Assembly: GCA_947463165.1 (NCBI GenBank) | Contig: CANHSW010000033.1 | Span: forward strand, 1-12,620 | DNA length: 12,620 nucleotides | Source of the DNA: Cyanobacteriota bacterium | GTDB taxonomy: Bacteria; Cyanobacteriota; Cyanobacteriia; PCC-6307; Cyanobiaceae | Direction: 5' to 3' | Part shown: positions 1 to 6,637 of the stretch, piece by piece | Numbering within the stretch: position 1 is the first letter of the stretch | How the letters are laid out: each line of letters starts with the position of its first letter | Made by a program: the position numbers and the translations under genes | The notes under the pieces: generated by a model | Seen by the model: only the letters and a program-made list of their open reading frames with translations | What the model was told of the DNA's origin: nothing | Databases searched by the model: none

Positions 1-21
1 CCCCCGGCTAAGGCCGGAGGG
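1..21. terminator. GC-rich hairpin, probable terminator of the hli gene
   Basis: Positions 4-8 (CCGGC) pair with 13-17 (GCCGG) around the loop TAAG. The stem is extended by CCC 1-3 with GGG 19-21 across one bulged A. It lies 60 bp past the stop of the minus-strand high-light-inducible gene. On the plus strand no T-run follows. On the minus strand a T-run would fall outside the window, so orientation and function are inferred. Confidence 0.4.
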
Positions 22-27
22 CTGGAA

Positions 28-72
28 TTTAAGCGATTAAAATTTAAGTAATTAAAGTCTAGGCGATTAAAT
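28..72. repeat. 3 x 15-bp degenerate tandem repeat
   Basis: Three consecutive 15-bp units are TTTAAGCGATTAAAA (28-42), TTTAAGTAATTAAAG (43-57) and TCTAGGCGATTAAAT (58-72). The array is AT-rich in a GC-rich neighbourhood and sits about 10 bp past the stop codon of the minus-strand hli gene, between it and the hairpin at 1-21. No function is evident. Confidence 0.7.
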
Positions 73-81
73 CAGCTTGGC

Positions 82-225
82 TCAGCCGAGGCCCACCTGG
101 GAGAGGATGCCTTGGCCGGTGAGCAATTCGGTGGCCAGGCCAATCACAAAGCCCAGCATGGCCAGGCGGCCATTCCAGGTTTCGGCGAAACCGACGAAGC
201 CAAAACGGGAGGTGTTGTCAGCCAT
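82..225 (-). CDS. hli: High-light-inducible protein (HLIP, one-helix chlorophyll-binding)
   Basis: A 47-residue protein, too short for ordinary ORF cut-offs. It starts at ATG 225-223 and stops with TGA at 84-82. A short polar N-terminus (MADNTSRFGFVGFAE) leads into one hydrophobic helix carrying the chlorophyll a/b-binding signature: E15, N18, G19, R20, A22, M23 and G25, then FVIGLATELLTG. HLIPs of cyanobacteria sit in the thylakoid membrane, bind chlorophyll and carotenoids as dimers, and protect photosystem II assembly and pigment synthesis under high light and nutrient stress. The length and motif are typical of picocyanobacterial HLIPs. The gene diverges from the alpha/beta hydrolase gene with only 52 bp between start codons, so its promoter must overlap the hydrolase leader. 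No strong Shine-Dalgarno sequence is seen. The family call is secure; which of the many paralogues it is cannot be told. Confidence 0.93.
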   Translation of the reverse strand: MADNTSRFGFVGFAETWNGRLAMLGFVIGLATELLTGQGILSQVGLG

Positions 226-277
226 GGGAGGCAACGTGAAGAAACGTTGCGAGCAATGTAACAGGAGATGACGAGCA

Positions 278-1024
278 ATGGGTGAATTCGGATCCGGGCA
301 TCAGCCAGTGCTGATTTTGGGCGGCTTCCTGATCGCGCCCCAGGCCTATGGGCCGATGGCGGAGTGCCTGGCTGAGCTCAGCGGCCAGCCGGTGCGGGTG
401 GTGTCGGTCAGCCGTTTCGATTGGCTGGCCACGCTGAGCGCCTGGGGCTGGTTGAGGCTGCTGGATCGGGTACAGCTGCTGGCCGAACAGCTGGCCGCAA
501 ACTCCCCCAGCGGCCGGATCACCCTGGTGGGCCACAGCTCCGGGGGGGTGATGCTGCGCCTTTGGCTGGCAGAACTGCCGCTGGCGGGCCGGGCCTACGG
601 CGGAGCGCGTTTAGCGGATGCCTTGATTACTCTCGGCAGTCCCCATACCGCCAAGCGGGCCACGGCCCTGCGCCAGTGGGTGGATCAACAATTGCCAGGG
701 GCTTTCTGTGGCGATCGGGTCCACTACCTGTCGGTGGCGGGGGATCTGGATCTGAGCTCGCCGATCGCCTCTCCCCTCTCCAGAAGGATGGCGGCCCGCT
801 CCTACGGGGCGATTGCTGGCTCTGAAGCATTGGCGGGCGATCCAGCAAAGGGCGGAGCTGCTCGCCTGGCCGGGGATGGCTTGGTGCCGGTGGGATCTGC
901 CCTGTTGGCTGGCTCCCACCAGCTGGTGCTGCCCGGGGTGGCCCATGGCGGTGCATTTGGCAGCCGTTGGTACGGCAGCCCGGAGGTGGTGGCCCAGTGG
1001 TGGCAAAGTGCAAGATCAGGCTGA
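278..1024 (+). CDS. Alpha/beta hydrolase, lipase/esterase-like
   Basis: A 248-residue protein. The start ATG 278 is preceded by AGGAG at 263-267. An early beta-strand with a probable oxyanion loop (VLILGGF, residues 11-17) is followed by the nucleophile elbow G85-H86-S87-S88-G89. The likely acid is D200 in GDGLVPV and the likely histidine H223 in PGVAHGG, so the triad S87/D200/H223 is complete. No signal peptide or membrane segment is seen, so it is probably cytoplasmic. The fold and order of motifs resemble lipase-like hydrolases that act on acyl esters; the natural substrate cannot be read from sequence. It is divergent from hli, and the next 250 bp hold no convincing gene, so it is probably transcribed alone. 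Confidence is high for the superfamily and low for substrate. Confidence 0.9.
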   Translation: MGEFGSGHQPVLILGGFLIAPQAYGPMAECLAELSGQPVRVVSVSRFDWLATLSAWGWLRLLDRVQLLAEQLAANSPSGRITLVGHSSGGVMLRLWLAELPLAGRAYGGARLADALITLGSPHTAKRATALRQWVDQQLPGAFCGDRVHYLSVAGDLDLSSPIASPLSRRMAARSYGAIAGSEALAGDPAKGGAARLAGDGLVPVGSALLAGSHQLVLPGVAHGGAFGSRWYGSPEVVAQWWQSARSG

Positions 1025-1282
1025 GTCGGCATCCCCCAGCAGCCATCGGCACTGGGGGCCAAGGCCCTGGCTTCTTGCCACCACCGCCTCGCGCCATGGG
1101 TTCCACAGTTCCTGCCGGAGTCGCTACCCCTGGCACTACCGCCCCTGACTCAGCTGCCATGGGAGCCCCAACTAAGCAAGCCCCTGCCACAGGAGCGGCT
1201 ATTACTGAAGAGACTGTTATGGCGGCGGAGACCCAGCCCGCCCGGGGGCGTCCCGGCTGGCTGCTGCCGGCGTTCGCTGGGC

Positions 1283-1540
1283 TTGCAACGGCTGGAAGAG
1301 TTTATGCAGTTCAGCGGGGAGGGTCCGGGGAATGTCCATCAGCAGGCCCTAGAACTGTTGACCAGGCAGGTGGATCTGCAGGCGGCCCTGCTGGCCTATG
1401 GAGACGTATTTCGCGCCATAGCAATGTTATTCATCCTAGCGATTCCCCTGGTACTGCTGATGGGTCGGACCTCCCAGCCCCAGGCTGGCGAGCCCAAGAA
1501 ACCCAGAATACTGCAACCAAAATCCAATGCTGCAGGTTGA
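1283..1540 (+). pseudogene. C-terminal remnant of a DHA2-family (EmrB/QacA-like) MFS transporter
   Basis: The frame encodes 85 residues with an amphipathic stretch (ALELLTRQVDLQAALLAYGDVFRA), one membrane helix (AIAMLFILAIPLVLLMG) and a polar tail. A helical region with QAALLAYGDVF running into the last transmembrane helix and ending a few residues later is what the C-terminus of 14-TM drug/H+ antiporters looks like. The family is usually about 500 residues, so more than 80 percent is missing. The frame stays open upstream to the hydrolase stop at 1024, but translation of 1025-1282 is Pro/Arg-rich with no membrane helices. No other frame there restores the transporter. I read this as the residue of a deleted gene. 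The alternative is a real single-span small protein, which I think less likely. TTG or ATG codons near 1280-1304 exist, with no clear ribosome binding site. Confidence 0.6.
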
Positions 1541-1633
1541 TTTTAGGGGAAACTCTAGTTTCATGGAAGCCCAGGAAACCCCAACCAGGGCCAATTTATA
1601 CCTGATGCCGCAAGGATTACCGAGTGACAAGAT

Positions 1634-1651
1634 CGCCAAAATGGCGGTTTT
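1634..1651 (+). terminator. Short hairpin followed by T-run
   Basis: CGCCA (1634-1638) pairs with TGGCG (1642-1646) around AAA, then G and TTTT. The form is that of a small intrinsic terminator reading to the right, about 95 bp past the transporter remnant. The stem is only five base pairs, so activity is uncertain. Confidence 0.4.
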
Positions 1652-1671
1652 CCAAAATCTCCCTAGGGAGG

Positions 1672-1722
1672 CCCTGGATTGAGCGAAACTCTAGATTTAA
1701 GGAGACCCTAGATTGAGAGAGG
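1672..1722. repeat. 3 x 17-bp degenerate tandem repeat
   Basis: The units are CCCTGGATTGAGCGAAA (1672-1688), CTCTAGATTTAAGGAGA (1689-1705) and CCCTAGATTGAGAGAGG (1706-1722). A truncated unit CCCTAGGGAGG precedes at 1661-1671, and a related 17-mer CTCTAGTTTCATGGAAG lies at 1553-1569 just after the stop at 1540. The spacer 1541-1957 otherwise shows only the hairpin at 1634 and no gene. Confidence 0.65.
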
Positions 1723-1957
1723 AAAACCCGAAACCCGCCATTCAGCCAAACCAGTCAACACAAAGCGATGGCTGCATCAAGGCTCATTAACCATTGCTCG
1801 GATTTTCCAGAGATTCCTCAGCTGATCCGATCATCACCTTGCCCACTTGAGAACCGAAAGGTCCCAATCACCTCTTAACAGCCGCGCCAGGCAATGCTCG
1901 CTGGGCTCTGCATAGGAGCTCAGCTGAGATCTCAAGCACTTGCCAGGTTCGAAGCAG

Positions 1958-2530
1958 TCAGGATTCGTCTTCTGGTTCGTTGCGCTCTCCCTCTTGCAGC
2001 ATCTGGCGATTGAGTTCCACCTCGTAGCCCTCCACCATCGCGGTGAGGGCATCGGCTTCCTCCTCGTCCACCTCCAGGGCCTCGGCCAGGGTGAGGTCGG
2101 GCACTTCCGCTGCACCCACGGCACTTAGGGCCATGCCCAGGGCGGCGGCGTCGCGGTGCCAGACGGCACTGGCCTGGGCCAGTTTGTCGAGCACCTCATC
2201 CGGCACGCGCTCGCCGGTGCGCCGGGCCAGGGCCGCCGTCAGGCGCCGATCGTCGAACACGGCCGCAGCGGCCGTGTGGGCGGCGTGGAAGGCCCCCAGG
2301 GCGAACAGGGCCTCTTGGCGGAGGGTTTGCAGGCTCTTGGCCAGCGCCCGCTCCCTCACCCCCTGCCAGGGGCCCGAGGGCGTTTCATCACTGCTGGCCG
2401 CCGGTGCCGCATCGGGATCGCCGCCGCCAGCTCCCTTGGCCATCACGCCAGGTACCAGGGCTGGCAAGACAGGATCGAGCGATTCGCCGAGCTGGCGCAA
2501 CCAGCGTCCGACACGTCGGCCAATCCCCAT
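1958..2530 (-). CDS. Hypothetical protein, Ala-rich and helical
   Basis: A 190-residue protein that I do not recognise. The frame extends to 2569, but ATG 2530-2528 is preceded by GGGAGG (2543-2538 on the minus strand) at a good distance, so I start it there. The N-terminus is basic (MGIGRRVGRWLRQLGE), followed by a Gly/Ala/Pro/Asp-rich linker at about residues 35-50. A long helical Ala-rich middle follows (for example FHAAHTAAAAVFDDRRLTAA), then an acidic C-terminus (EALEVDEEEADALTAMVEGY, ending EGERNEPEDES). It has no cysteines, no signal peptide and no clear membrane helix. Third codon positions are strongly G/C, as in the trusted genes, which supports real coding. It is divergent from the Rrf2 regulator with a 375-bp spacer. 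No function is offered. Confidence 0.75.
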   Translation of the reverse strand: MGIGRRVGRWLRQLGESLDPVLPALVPGVMAKGAGGGDPDAAPAASSDETPSGPWQGVRERALAKSLQTLRQEALFALGAFHAAHTAAAAVFDDRRLTAALARRTGERVPDEVLDKLAQASAVWHRDAAALGMALSAVGAAEVPDLTLAEALEVDEEEADALTAMVEGYEVELNRQMLQEGERNEPEDES

Positions 2531-2698
2531 GGCAATTCCTCCCGGTGAGAGCAGTGTGGACCCGTCCATGCTCCATCGCGGCAGAACCTGGCCGCCAATC
2601 CTGCCAATCTGGAAAGGCTAGCGGCGCCTTACCAAAATTGCTTGCCAGCTCCAGCTCCCAGCAAAGTAGGGCATCACGCCGAAAGAATATCAGCAGAG

Positions 2699-2755
2699 CA
2701 TAAATGCAATAACTAAACATAAATACAATTACCCGGCATAAAAACACAAGCAAAA
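2699..2755. repeat. 3 x 19-bp degenerate tandem repeat
   Basis: The units are CATAAATGCAATAACTAAA (2699-2717), CATAAATACAATTACCCGG (2718-2736) and CATAAAAACACAAGCAAAA (2737-2755); a fourth begins CATGAGCATG. The array is AT-rich and lies in the divergent spacer 2531-2905. Besides it I see only a possible -10 box, CATAAT at 2880-2885, upstream of the Rrf2 gene. Confidence 0.65.
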
Positions 2756-2905
2756 CATGAGCATGCTGGATGACAACCAAAGCATCGCCCAGAAATGCCA
2801 ATAATGTTGATGGGGAAATTTGCTGGCCGCGACGGTGCTCAGGCAGGCTGCTCTGCTATCGACCGAGGCGGCGACCTGCCATAATCACCGCAAGGAAGCC
2901 GTGGA

Positions 2906-3343
2906 TTGCAGCCCGTGTTTAGTGCCAAAACAGAGTACGGGCTTATATCGCTGCTCGAGCTGGCCAGCATTTATTTACAGGGGGGCGTGCTCCAGGTGGC
3001 CGAGATCGCCAGCCGCCAGCAGATGCCCGATCGCTACCTGGAGCAGATGCTTACCAGCCTGCGGCGGGCCCAGATCCTGCGCAGTATTCGGGGCCCAAGG
3101 GGGGGCTACCAGCTGGCCATGGCCCCCTCAGAGATCAAGGTGGTGGATGTGGTGCGCTGTCTGGAAGGAGAGGACAGCCTGAGGGGCGAGACACTATCTG
3201 AAACCCCTGAATATCAGGTGCTTAATGGCTTGAAAAATGAGCTGGCCATGGCACGAGCACAAATACTGGAAACCACCACACTCCAAGACCTAATCGATCG
3301 CCGCGACCGGCTGATGGAGTCCCAAGCCATGTACTTCATTTGA
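2906..3343 (+). CDS. Rrf2/IscR-family transcriptional regulator without the Fe-S cysteines
   Basis: A 145-residue protein with the Rrf2 winged-helix fold. It opens with SAKTEYGLISLLELA and continues with the recognition-helix region (VAEIASRQQMPDRYLEQML, about residues 31-49). The wing is RGPRGGYQLA (62-71), followed by VVDVVRCLEGED. Rrf2 proteins are dimeric DNA-binding regulators. IscR, NsrR and RsrR carry three conserved cysteines after the wing for an iron-sulfur cluster; here only C85 is present in that zone, so cluster binding by the usual ligands is not expected. The start is TTG 2906, with AAGGAAG at 2892-2898 as Shine-Dalgarno. GTG 2915, giving a protein that begins MFSAKTEYGL, is an alternative. 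The next gene, dxr, begins 247 bp downstream. The regulated genes cannot be named. Confidence 0.88.
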   Translation: MQPVFSAKTEYGLISLLELASIYLQGGVLQVAEIASRQQMPDRYLEQMLTSLRRAQILRSIRGPRGGYQLAMAPSEIKVVDVVRCLEGEDSLRGETLSETPEYQVLNGLKNELAMARAQILETTTLQDLIDRRDRLMESQAMYFI

Positions 3344-3348
3344 CCAGC

Positions 3349-3408
3349 CTTCTGGTCAATGGCCTACGAGCCACCAGGCCTCTGGCCACTGGCCCTTTGG
3401 CCAACGGC
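3349..3408. repeat. 4 x 15-bp degenerate tandem repeat
   Basis: The units are CTTCTGGTCAATGGC (3349-3363), CTACGAGCCACCAGG (3364-3378), CCTCTGGCCACTGGC (3379-3393) and CCTTTGGCCAACGGC (3394-3408). The array begins six bases after the Rrf2 stop codon. The 15 bases before it, which include the stop codon, resemble a decayed unit. Its base composition is GC-rich, unlike the other arrays. Confidence 0.65.
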
Positions 3409-3480
3409 TGTGGAGCGGTTTGCTCGCGGATCCATGGTTCAGCTGCACTGCCCACAGGTGAGCTGTGGCCTGGATCCCGC

Positions 3481-3515
3481 TGGAGCGGCCCAGGTGCCAG
3501 GCCGGCCATTTTTTT
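3481..3515 (+). terminator. Possible intrinsic terminator between the Rrf2 gene and dxr
   Basis: CGGCC (3486-3490) can pair with GGCCG (3500-3504) over a 9-base loop. After GCCA comes a run of seven Ts (3509-3515). The four-base gap between stem and T-run is not ideal, but the stretch is the only T-run here and would separate the regulator transcript from dxr. Confidence 0.35.
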
Positions 3516-3590
3516 AGCTGGGCCGCCAGCGAGGCCGCCAGGGGTGCCGAGGGATGGGAAACTGGGCCCCGCCAGTTCCGGAGCCCTGCC

Positions 3591-4844
3591 GTGAAAGCCA
3601 TCAGCGTGCTGGGGTCCACCGGCTCGATCGGCACCCAGACCCTGCAGATCGTGGAGGAGTTCCCCGATCGCTTCCGGGTGGTGGCCCTCACCGCCGGCCG
3701 CAACCTGGAGCTGCTGATCGAGCAGATCCAGCGCCACAGCCCGGAGGTGGTGGCCCTGGCGGACGCGGAGCTAATTCCCCAGCTGCGCCAGCGGCTCCAG
3801 CTGCTCGAGCCCCAGCAGCGCCCGCAGCCCCTGCCGGAGCTGTTGGGCGGTACTGATGGGATCTGCGCCGCCGCCGCCTGGTCCAGCGCCGACTTGGTGG
3901 TGACCGGCATCGTTGGCTGCGCCGGCCTACTGCCCACCCTGGCCGCCATTCGCGCCGGCAAGGATCTGGCCCTGGCCAACAAGGAAACCCTGATTGCCGC
4001 AGGCCCCGTGGTGCTGCCGGAGCTGGCCAAATCGGGCTCGCGGCTGCTGCCAGCCGACTCGGAGCACTCCGCCATCTTCCAGTGCCTGCAGGGCACCCCC
4101 TGGGCCGATAGCGCCCGCCTCTCCACCGGAGTGGCCACCCCTGGACTGCGAAGAATTCTGCTCACAGCCTCAGGCGGTGCCTTCCGCGACTGGGAGGCGC
4201 GAGATTTGGTCAAGGCCACCGTGGCCGATGCCACCAGTCATCCCAACTGGAGCATGGGGCGCAAGATCACCGTAGATTCCGCCAGCCTGATGAACAAGGG
4301 CCTGGAGGTCATTGAGGCCCATTACCTGTTCGGGATCGATTACGACGATATCGAAATCGTAATCCACCCCCAGTCAATTATTCATTCGATGGTGGAACTC
4401 GCCGATTCTTCCGTGCTAGCCCAGCTGGGTTGGCCGGATATGAAGCTGCCGATCCTCTACTGCATGAGCTGGCCCGAGCGCGTGGAAACACCCTGGCGTC
4501 GTCTAGATCTTGCCGCCGTAGCCCAGCTGAGCTTTCGCCAGCCCGATCCGGCCAAGTACCCATGCATGCAACTAGCCTATGCTGCTGGCCGTGCCGCAGG
4601 CACCATGCCAGCTGTGATGAATGCCGCCAACGAGCAGGCAGTGGCCCTGTTTCTAGAAGAGCGGGTGCACTTCCTCGATATTCCCCGGTTGATTGAACGC
4701 GTCTGTGATCGTCATCGGGTTGATCTAATGGCCCATCCTGGCCTAGAAGACGTATTGGCAGTGGACGCCTGGGCCCGCCAAGCTGTGCAGGAGGCTGCTG
4801 CCCAGTTGCACTCCGCTACGCCCCTAGCCGCCATCGGAGCGTGA
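3591..4844 (+). CDS. dxr: 1-deoxy-D-xylulose 5-phosphate reductoisomerase (DXR, IspC)
   Basis: DXR catalyses the NADPH- and metal-dependent rearrangement and reduction of DXP to MEP, the committed step of plastid-type isoprenoid synthesis (carotenoids, phytyl chains, quinones). The 417-residue protein opens with the NADPH-binding motif [13 protein letters not shown] (residues 6-18), then [11 protein letters not shown] (128-138). Metal ligands are D156 and E158 in ADSEHS and E239 in [64 protein letters not shown] and [14 protein letters not shown] follow in the family order. The frame is open from 3465, but homology begins at GTG 3591, which has GGAG at 3580-3583, so I use that start. Residues 172-184 ([13 protein letters not shown]) form a loop longer than in E. 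coli DXR. The gene is complete and looks functional. Confidence 0.97.
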   Translation: MKAISVLGSTGSIGTQTLQIVEEFPDRFRVVALTAGRNLELLIEQIQRHSPEVVALADAELIPQLRQRLQLLEPQQRPQPLPELLGGTDGICAAAAWSSADLVVTGIVGCAGLLPTLAAIRAGKDLALANKETLIAAGPVVLPELAKSGSRLLPADSEHSAIFQCLQGTPWADSARLSTGVATPGLRRILLTASGGAFRDWEARDLVKATVADATSHPNWSMGRKITVDSASLMNKGLEVIEAHYLFGIDYDDIEIVIHPQSIIHSMVELADSSVLAQLGWPDMKLPILYCMSWPERVETPWRRLDLAAVAQLSFRQPDPAKYPCMQLAYAAGRAAGTMPAVMNAANEQAVALFLEERVHFLDIPRLIERVCDRHRVDLMAHPGLEDVLAVDAWARQAVQEAAAQLHSATPLAAIGA

Positions 4845-4860
4845 ATACCGAATACCCCAA

Positions 4861-4960
4861 ACTTCACGCTATGCCAATTACCTTCAAGCTATTCCACTAG
4901 GCTTAAAGCCATTCCATTAGGCTTCGCACCATGCAATTAGCCTTCATGCCATGCTATTAA
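4861..4960. repeat. 5 x 20-bp tandem repeat after dxr
   Basis: Five head-to-tail 20-bp units keep exact register: ACTTCACGCTATGCCAATTA, CCTTCAAGCTATTCCACTAG, GCTTAAAGCCATTCCATTAG, GCTTCGCACCATGCAATTAG and CCTTCATGCCATGCTATTAA, starting at 4861, 4881, 4901, 4921 and 4941. The consensus is roughly SCTTCAHGCCATNCYATTAG. The array starts 16 bases after the dxr stop codon. Because the unit is not a multiple of three and every copy carries stop codons in some frame, it is not coding. Confidence 0.85.
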
Positions 4961-5007
4961 ACAGAAGGTCCATAAATCGAAAGGCCATCTACAGCAGGTT
5001 GCAGTCT

Positions 5008-5169
5008 ATGGGCCGTTGGCTCAACTGGGACCCGTTGCAGACGTTCAGCGGCGAAAACGATAAGCGAATTAATTTTCGGCCGGCCAATCGAGAACTGCCG
5101 TGGGAACGTCAGCCATCACTCAGTAGAGAATTGGCCCAAGGTTTCACCGCGTCCATCGCTAAAGCATAA
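5008..5169 (+). CDS. Doubtful small ORF directly abutting the ferredoxin gene
   Basis: The frame encodes 53 residues from ATG 5008 (MGRWLNWDPLQTFSGENDKR at the start). It is open further back to an ATG at 4951 inside the 20-bp repeat array. Its TAA at 5167-5169 is followed at once by the ATG of the ferredoxin gene in the same frame. Third positions are moderately G/C. I recognise no family. No good Shine-Dalgarno sequence is present, and none precedes the ferredoxin ATG either, so translational coupling is possible but unproven. It may equally be a chance frame. Confidence 0.2.
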   Translation: MGRWLNWDPLQTFSGENDKRINFRPANRELPWERQPSLSRELAQGFTASIAKA

Positions 5170-5538
5170 ATGCCACAGATCAGTCACCACCTGCTGCTCT
5201 GTGCCACCCCCACCAAGGCCCTCTGCTGTCCCGATCCAGCCATCGGCGCCGCCAGCTGGGACAAACTTAAATGCCTGGTGCGGCAGTGGCAGCTGGAGGA
5301 TCCGGCTCGGCCCCAGGGAATAGTGCTGCGTACAAAAGCCGATTGCCTGCGCATCTGCGCCGAGGGACCCATTCTGCTGATCTGGCCCGAGGGGATCATC
5401 TATGGGGGCGTCACACCGGAGCGCATCGAGCGGATCCTGGTGGAGCACGTGATTGGTGGTCAGCCAATCGAAGCCTGGATTCTGCGCCGATGGCCATTTC
5501 AGCTGCCTAGCGAACCAATCCCTGGCAATGCTCACTAG
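5170..5538 (+). CDS. Thioredoxin-like [2Fe-2S] ferredoxin domain protein
   Basis: A 122-residue protein of the thioredoxin-like [2Fe-2S] ferredoxin family, the fold found in the 24-kDa NuoE subunit and in free cyanobacterial proteins of this size. HHLLLCATPTKALCC holds cluster ligands C11 and C19 or C20. KADCLRICAEGPILLIWPEG holds C59 and C63, in the usual C-x3-C of the second half. IYGGVTPERIERILVEHVIGG (78-98) is the typical family end. It is expected to be a small soluble electron carrier; its partners are unknown. The start ATG follows the stop codon of a short upstream frame with no spacer and no visible Shine-Dalgarno sequence. It lies 325 bp downstream of dxr in the same direction. The call is solid; the physiological role is not known from sequence. 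Confidence 0.92.
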   Translation: MPQISHHLLLCATPTKALCCPDPAIGAASWDKLKCLVRQWQLEDPARPQGIVLRTKADCLRICAEGPILLIWPEGIIYGGVTPERIERILVEHVIGGQPIEAWILRRWPFQLPSEPIPGNAH

Positions 5539-6129
5539 GCCACCATCACGCACTGCCGATAGCCCATTAGCCCCCGCCCCCCCAGGCGGATTGGACAACC
5601 TGGCCGGGTCAAAGCGAACAGCAGCGATCAAAACCGCTACCAAAGCCTGCTTATCGCTGAAAACCATCCACCGAGTTGCTGACCAAACCAACAGGCATCA
5701 CTCCGCAACCACCAGACAGCTCAGCATTGGCTCACAGCCCACCCATCGAGTATGCTCAGGCACAATTTCACGATGGCCAGATAACTCTAGGCAGGGCCAA
5801 CAACCTTTGATGGTCCACAGAGAAAGGAAAGACTGGCAGAGCAAGGCAACTCGCCATTCACAAATCGCAAGAACGATTACGATTCGACACAGAGCAGCAA
5901 GCAAAGCCGCGCCCATTGCTTGCTTGTCCTGACAAGCGGCAGCGGGAGTCGCGCCAAGGCTAGTGTTACGAAATGATTACAGATTCCGAATCGATAAATT
6001 GGAGTGGTCCAGGCAAACATCACATGTGGCATCCTAATGACGCAGAGCGAAGCGTGACCACCGCATTGACGCCTCAAATGGCAAATTCTGCGCTTGACCG
6101 TGCTCACATGGTATGGTTCAAAGGAAAGA
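5539..6129. other. Gene-free spacer after the ferredoxin gene
   Basis: No frame on either strand shows a recognisable protein or the G/C-rich third positions of the real genes. The longest open frames give basic, Ser/Thr/Arg-rich translations typical of noncoding DNA. The only clear structure is a 16-bp palindrome at 5922-5937 (GCTTGTC, CT, GACAAGC) with no T-run behind it. The base composition shifts here toward A+T and CA-rich sequence. Confidence 0.6.
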
Positions 6130-6339
6130 TTGACAGTGCTACAGCTCTCAATCGGCAGCGACTTCACGAGTGATCGCATCCGTGAATTACAGCGGCAAAT
6201 CCAAGACTACAGCAACCTAATTGCCGATCCAGTTTGCCCACTAGAAATGCGAGATGTTCTCGCTCTGGAGATGGCCCAGATCGTGGCTGCACTATTGATT
6301 CTCTGCGAGCAGATTGACTGCGCACTCACAGGAAGCTAA
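6130..6339 (+). CDS. Possible small helical protein
   Basis: The frame encodes 69 residues from TTG 6130, with AAGGAAAG at 6121-6128 as a possible but close Shine-Dalgarno. The open frame extends back to TTG 6094. The protein reads as two helices: a polar one (SDRIRELQRQIQDYSNLIAD) and a hydrophobic one (LEMAQIVAALLILCEQIDCA), with three cysteines. Charged residues are spaced as in amphipathic helices, which favours a real gene. Nothing was recognised and the neighbours give no hint. It is unlike the Ser/Arg-rich noise frames around it. Confidence 0.35.
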   Translation: MTVLQLSIGSDFTSDRIRELQRQIQDYSNLIADPVCPLEMRDVLALEMAQIVAALLILCEQIDCALTGS

Positions 6340-6386
6340 TCAAACAGCATTTTTACACAAACAAAAGCAGAGCATTAAGTCCTCAC

Positions 6387-6483
6387 GAGACCCTGGAAAA
6401 CCGCTATTTTTGCGAGCCTGCCACCTGACAACATCTGTGGCAGCGATGCTTGTTTAGCTGCGGCGGTGATTTTCCAGGGTCTC
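6387..6483. repeat. Palindromic MITE-like element
   Basis: A perfect 14-bp inverted repeat bounds 97 bp: GAGACCCTGGAAAA (6387-6400) and TTTTCCAGGGTCTC (6470-6483). Inside, CCGC (6401-6404) faces GCGG (6463-6466), and TGCCAC (6419-6424) faces GTGGCA (6437-6442), so the whole unit can fold as one long interrupted hairpin. No transposase frame is present and no flanking target duplication is evident. It could be a miniature inverted-repeat element or a structured RNA; one copy cannot decide. Confidence 0.55.
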
Positions 6484-6484
6484 C

Positions 6485-6637
6485 AAGGCACTTGAACTAT
6501 CTGAGGTTGTAATGAACGAAGTCGTTTAAGGGCACTTCGAAAGCCCCCTTGGCTCCTGCGATTCATCAACCAGCCAGTCGCCGCAACGCTTTCCAGCACA
6601 AGGAAGCGGTGGGGTTTTAAATTCTTCAAGGTGCCTT
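6485..6637. repeat. Second inverted repeat next to the palindromic element
   Basis: AAGGCACTTGAA (6485-6496) is matched by TTCAAGGTGCCTT (6625-6637) with one extra base, beginning two bases after the end of the 97-bp palindrome. A small hairpin (CGCTTTCC against GGAAGCG, near 6587-6608) lies inside. Abutment of two inverted-repeat systems suggests compound or nested insertion. No gene is visible in the enclosed DNA. Confidence 0.4.

Noticed and set aside
967..1605. Long plus-strand frame of 212 codons crossing the hydrolase end and the transporter remnant.
   Set aside because: The translation is Gly/Pro/Ala-rich without motifs. It is a GC-driven shadow of the hydrolase frame and the remnant frame.
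2043..2621. Plus-strand frame of 192 codons opposite the hypothetical protein.
   Set aside because: The translation is Ala/Arg/Ser-rich and antisense to the minus-strand gene, which has a strong GGGAGG ribosome binding site and better codon pattern.
1120..4146. Similar words GGAGTCGCTACCCCTGG (near 1118) and GGAGTGGCCACCCCTGG (near 4127), which suggested a protein-inserting palindromic repeat.
   Set aside because: Only two imperfect copies are present. The dxr copy lies in a loop that I believe is normal for picocyanobacterial DXR, and the other is in noncoding DNA.
4861..4960. Possible CRISPR array in the five 20-bp repeats.
   Set aside because: The units are directly adjacent with no spacers and are degenerate, so this is a plain tandem repeat.
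6375..6629. Minus-strand frame of 84 codons across the palindromic element.
   Set aside because: It spans the inverted repeats from end to end, has no ribosome binding site, and its translation shows no recognised motif. The palindrome explains the sequence better.
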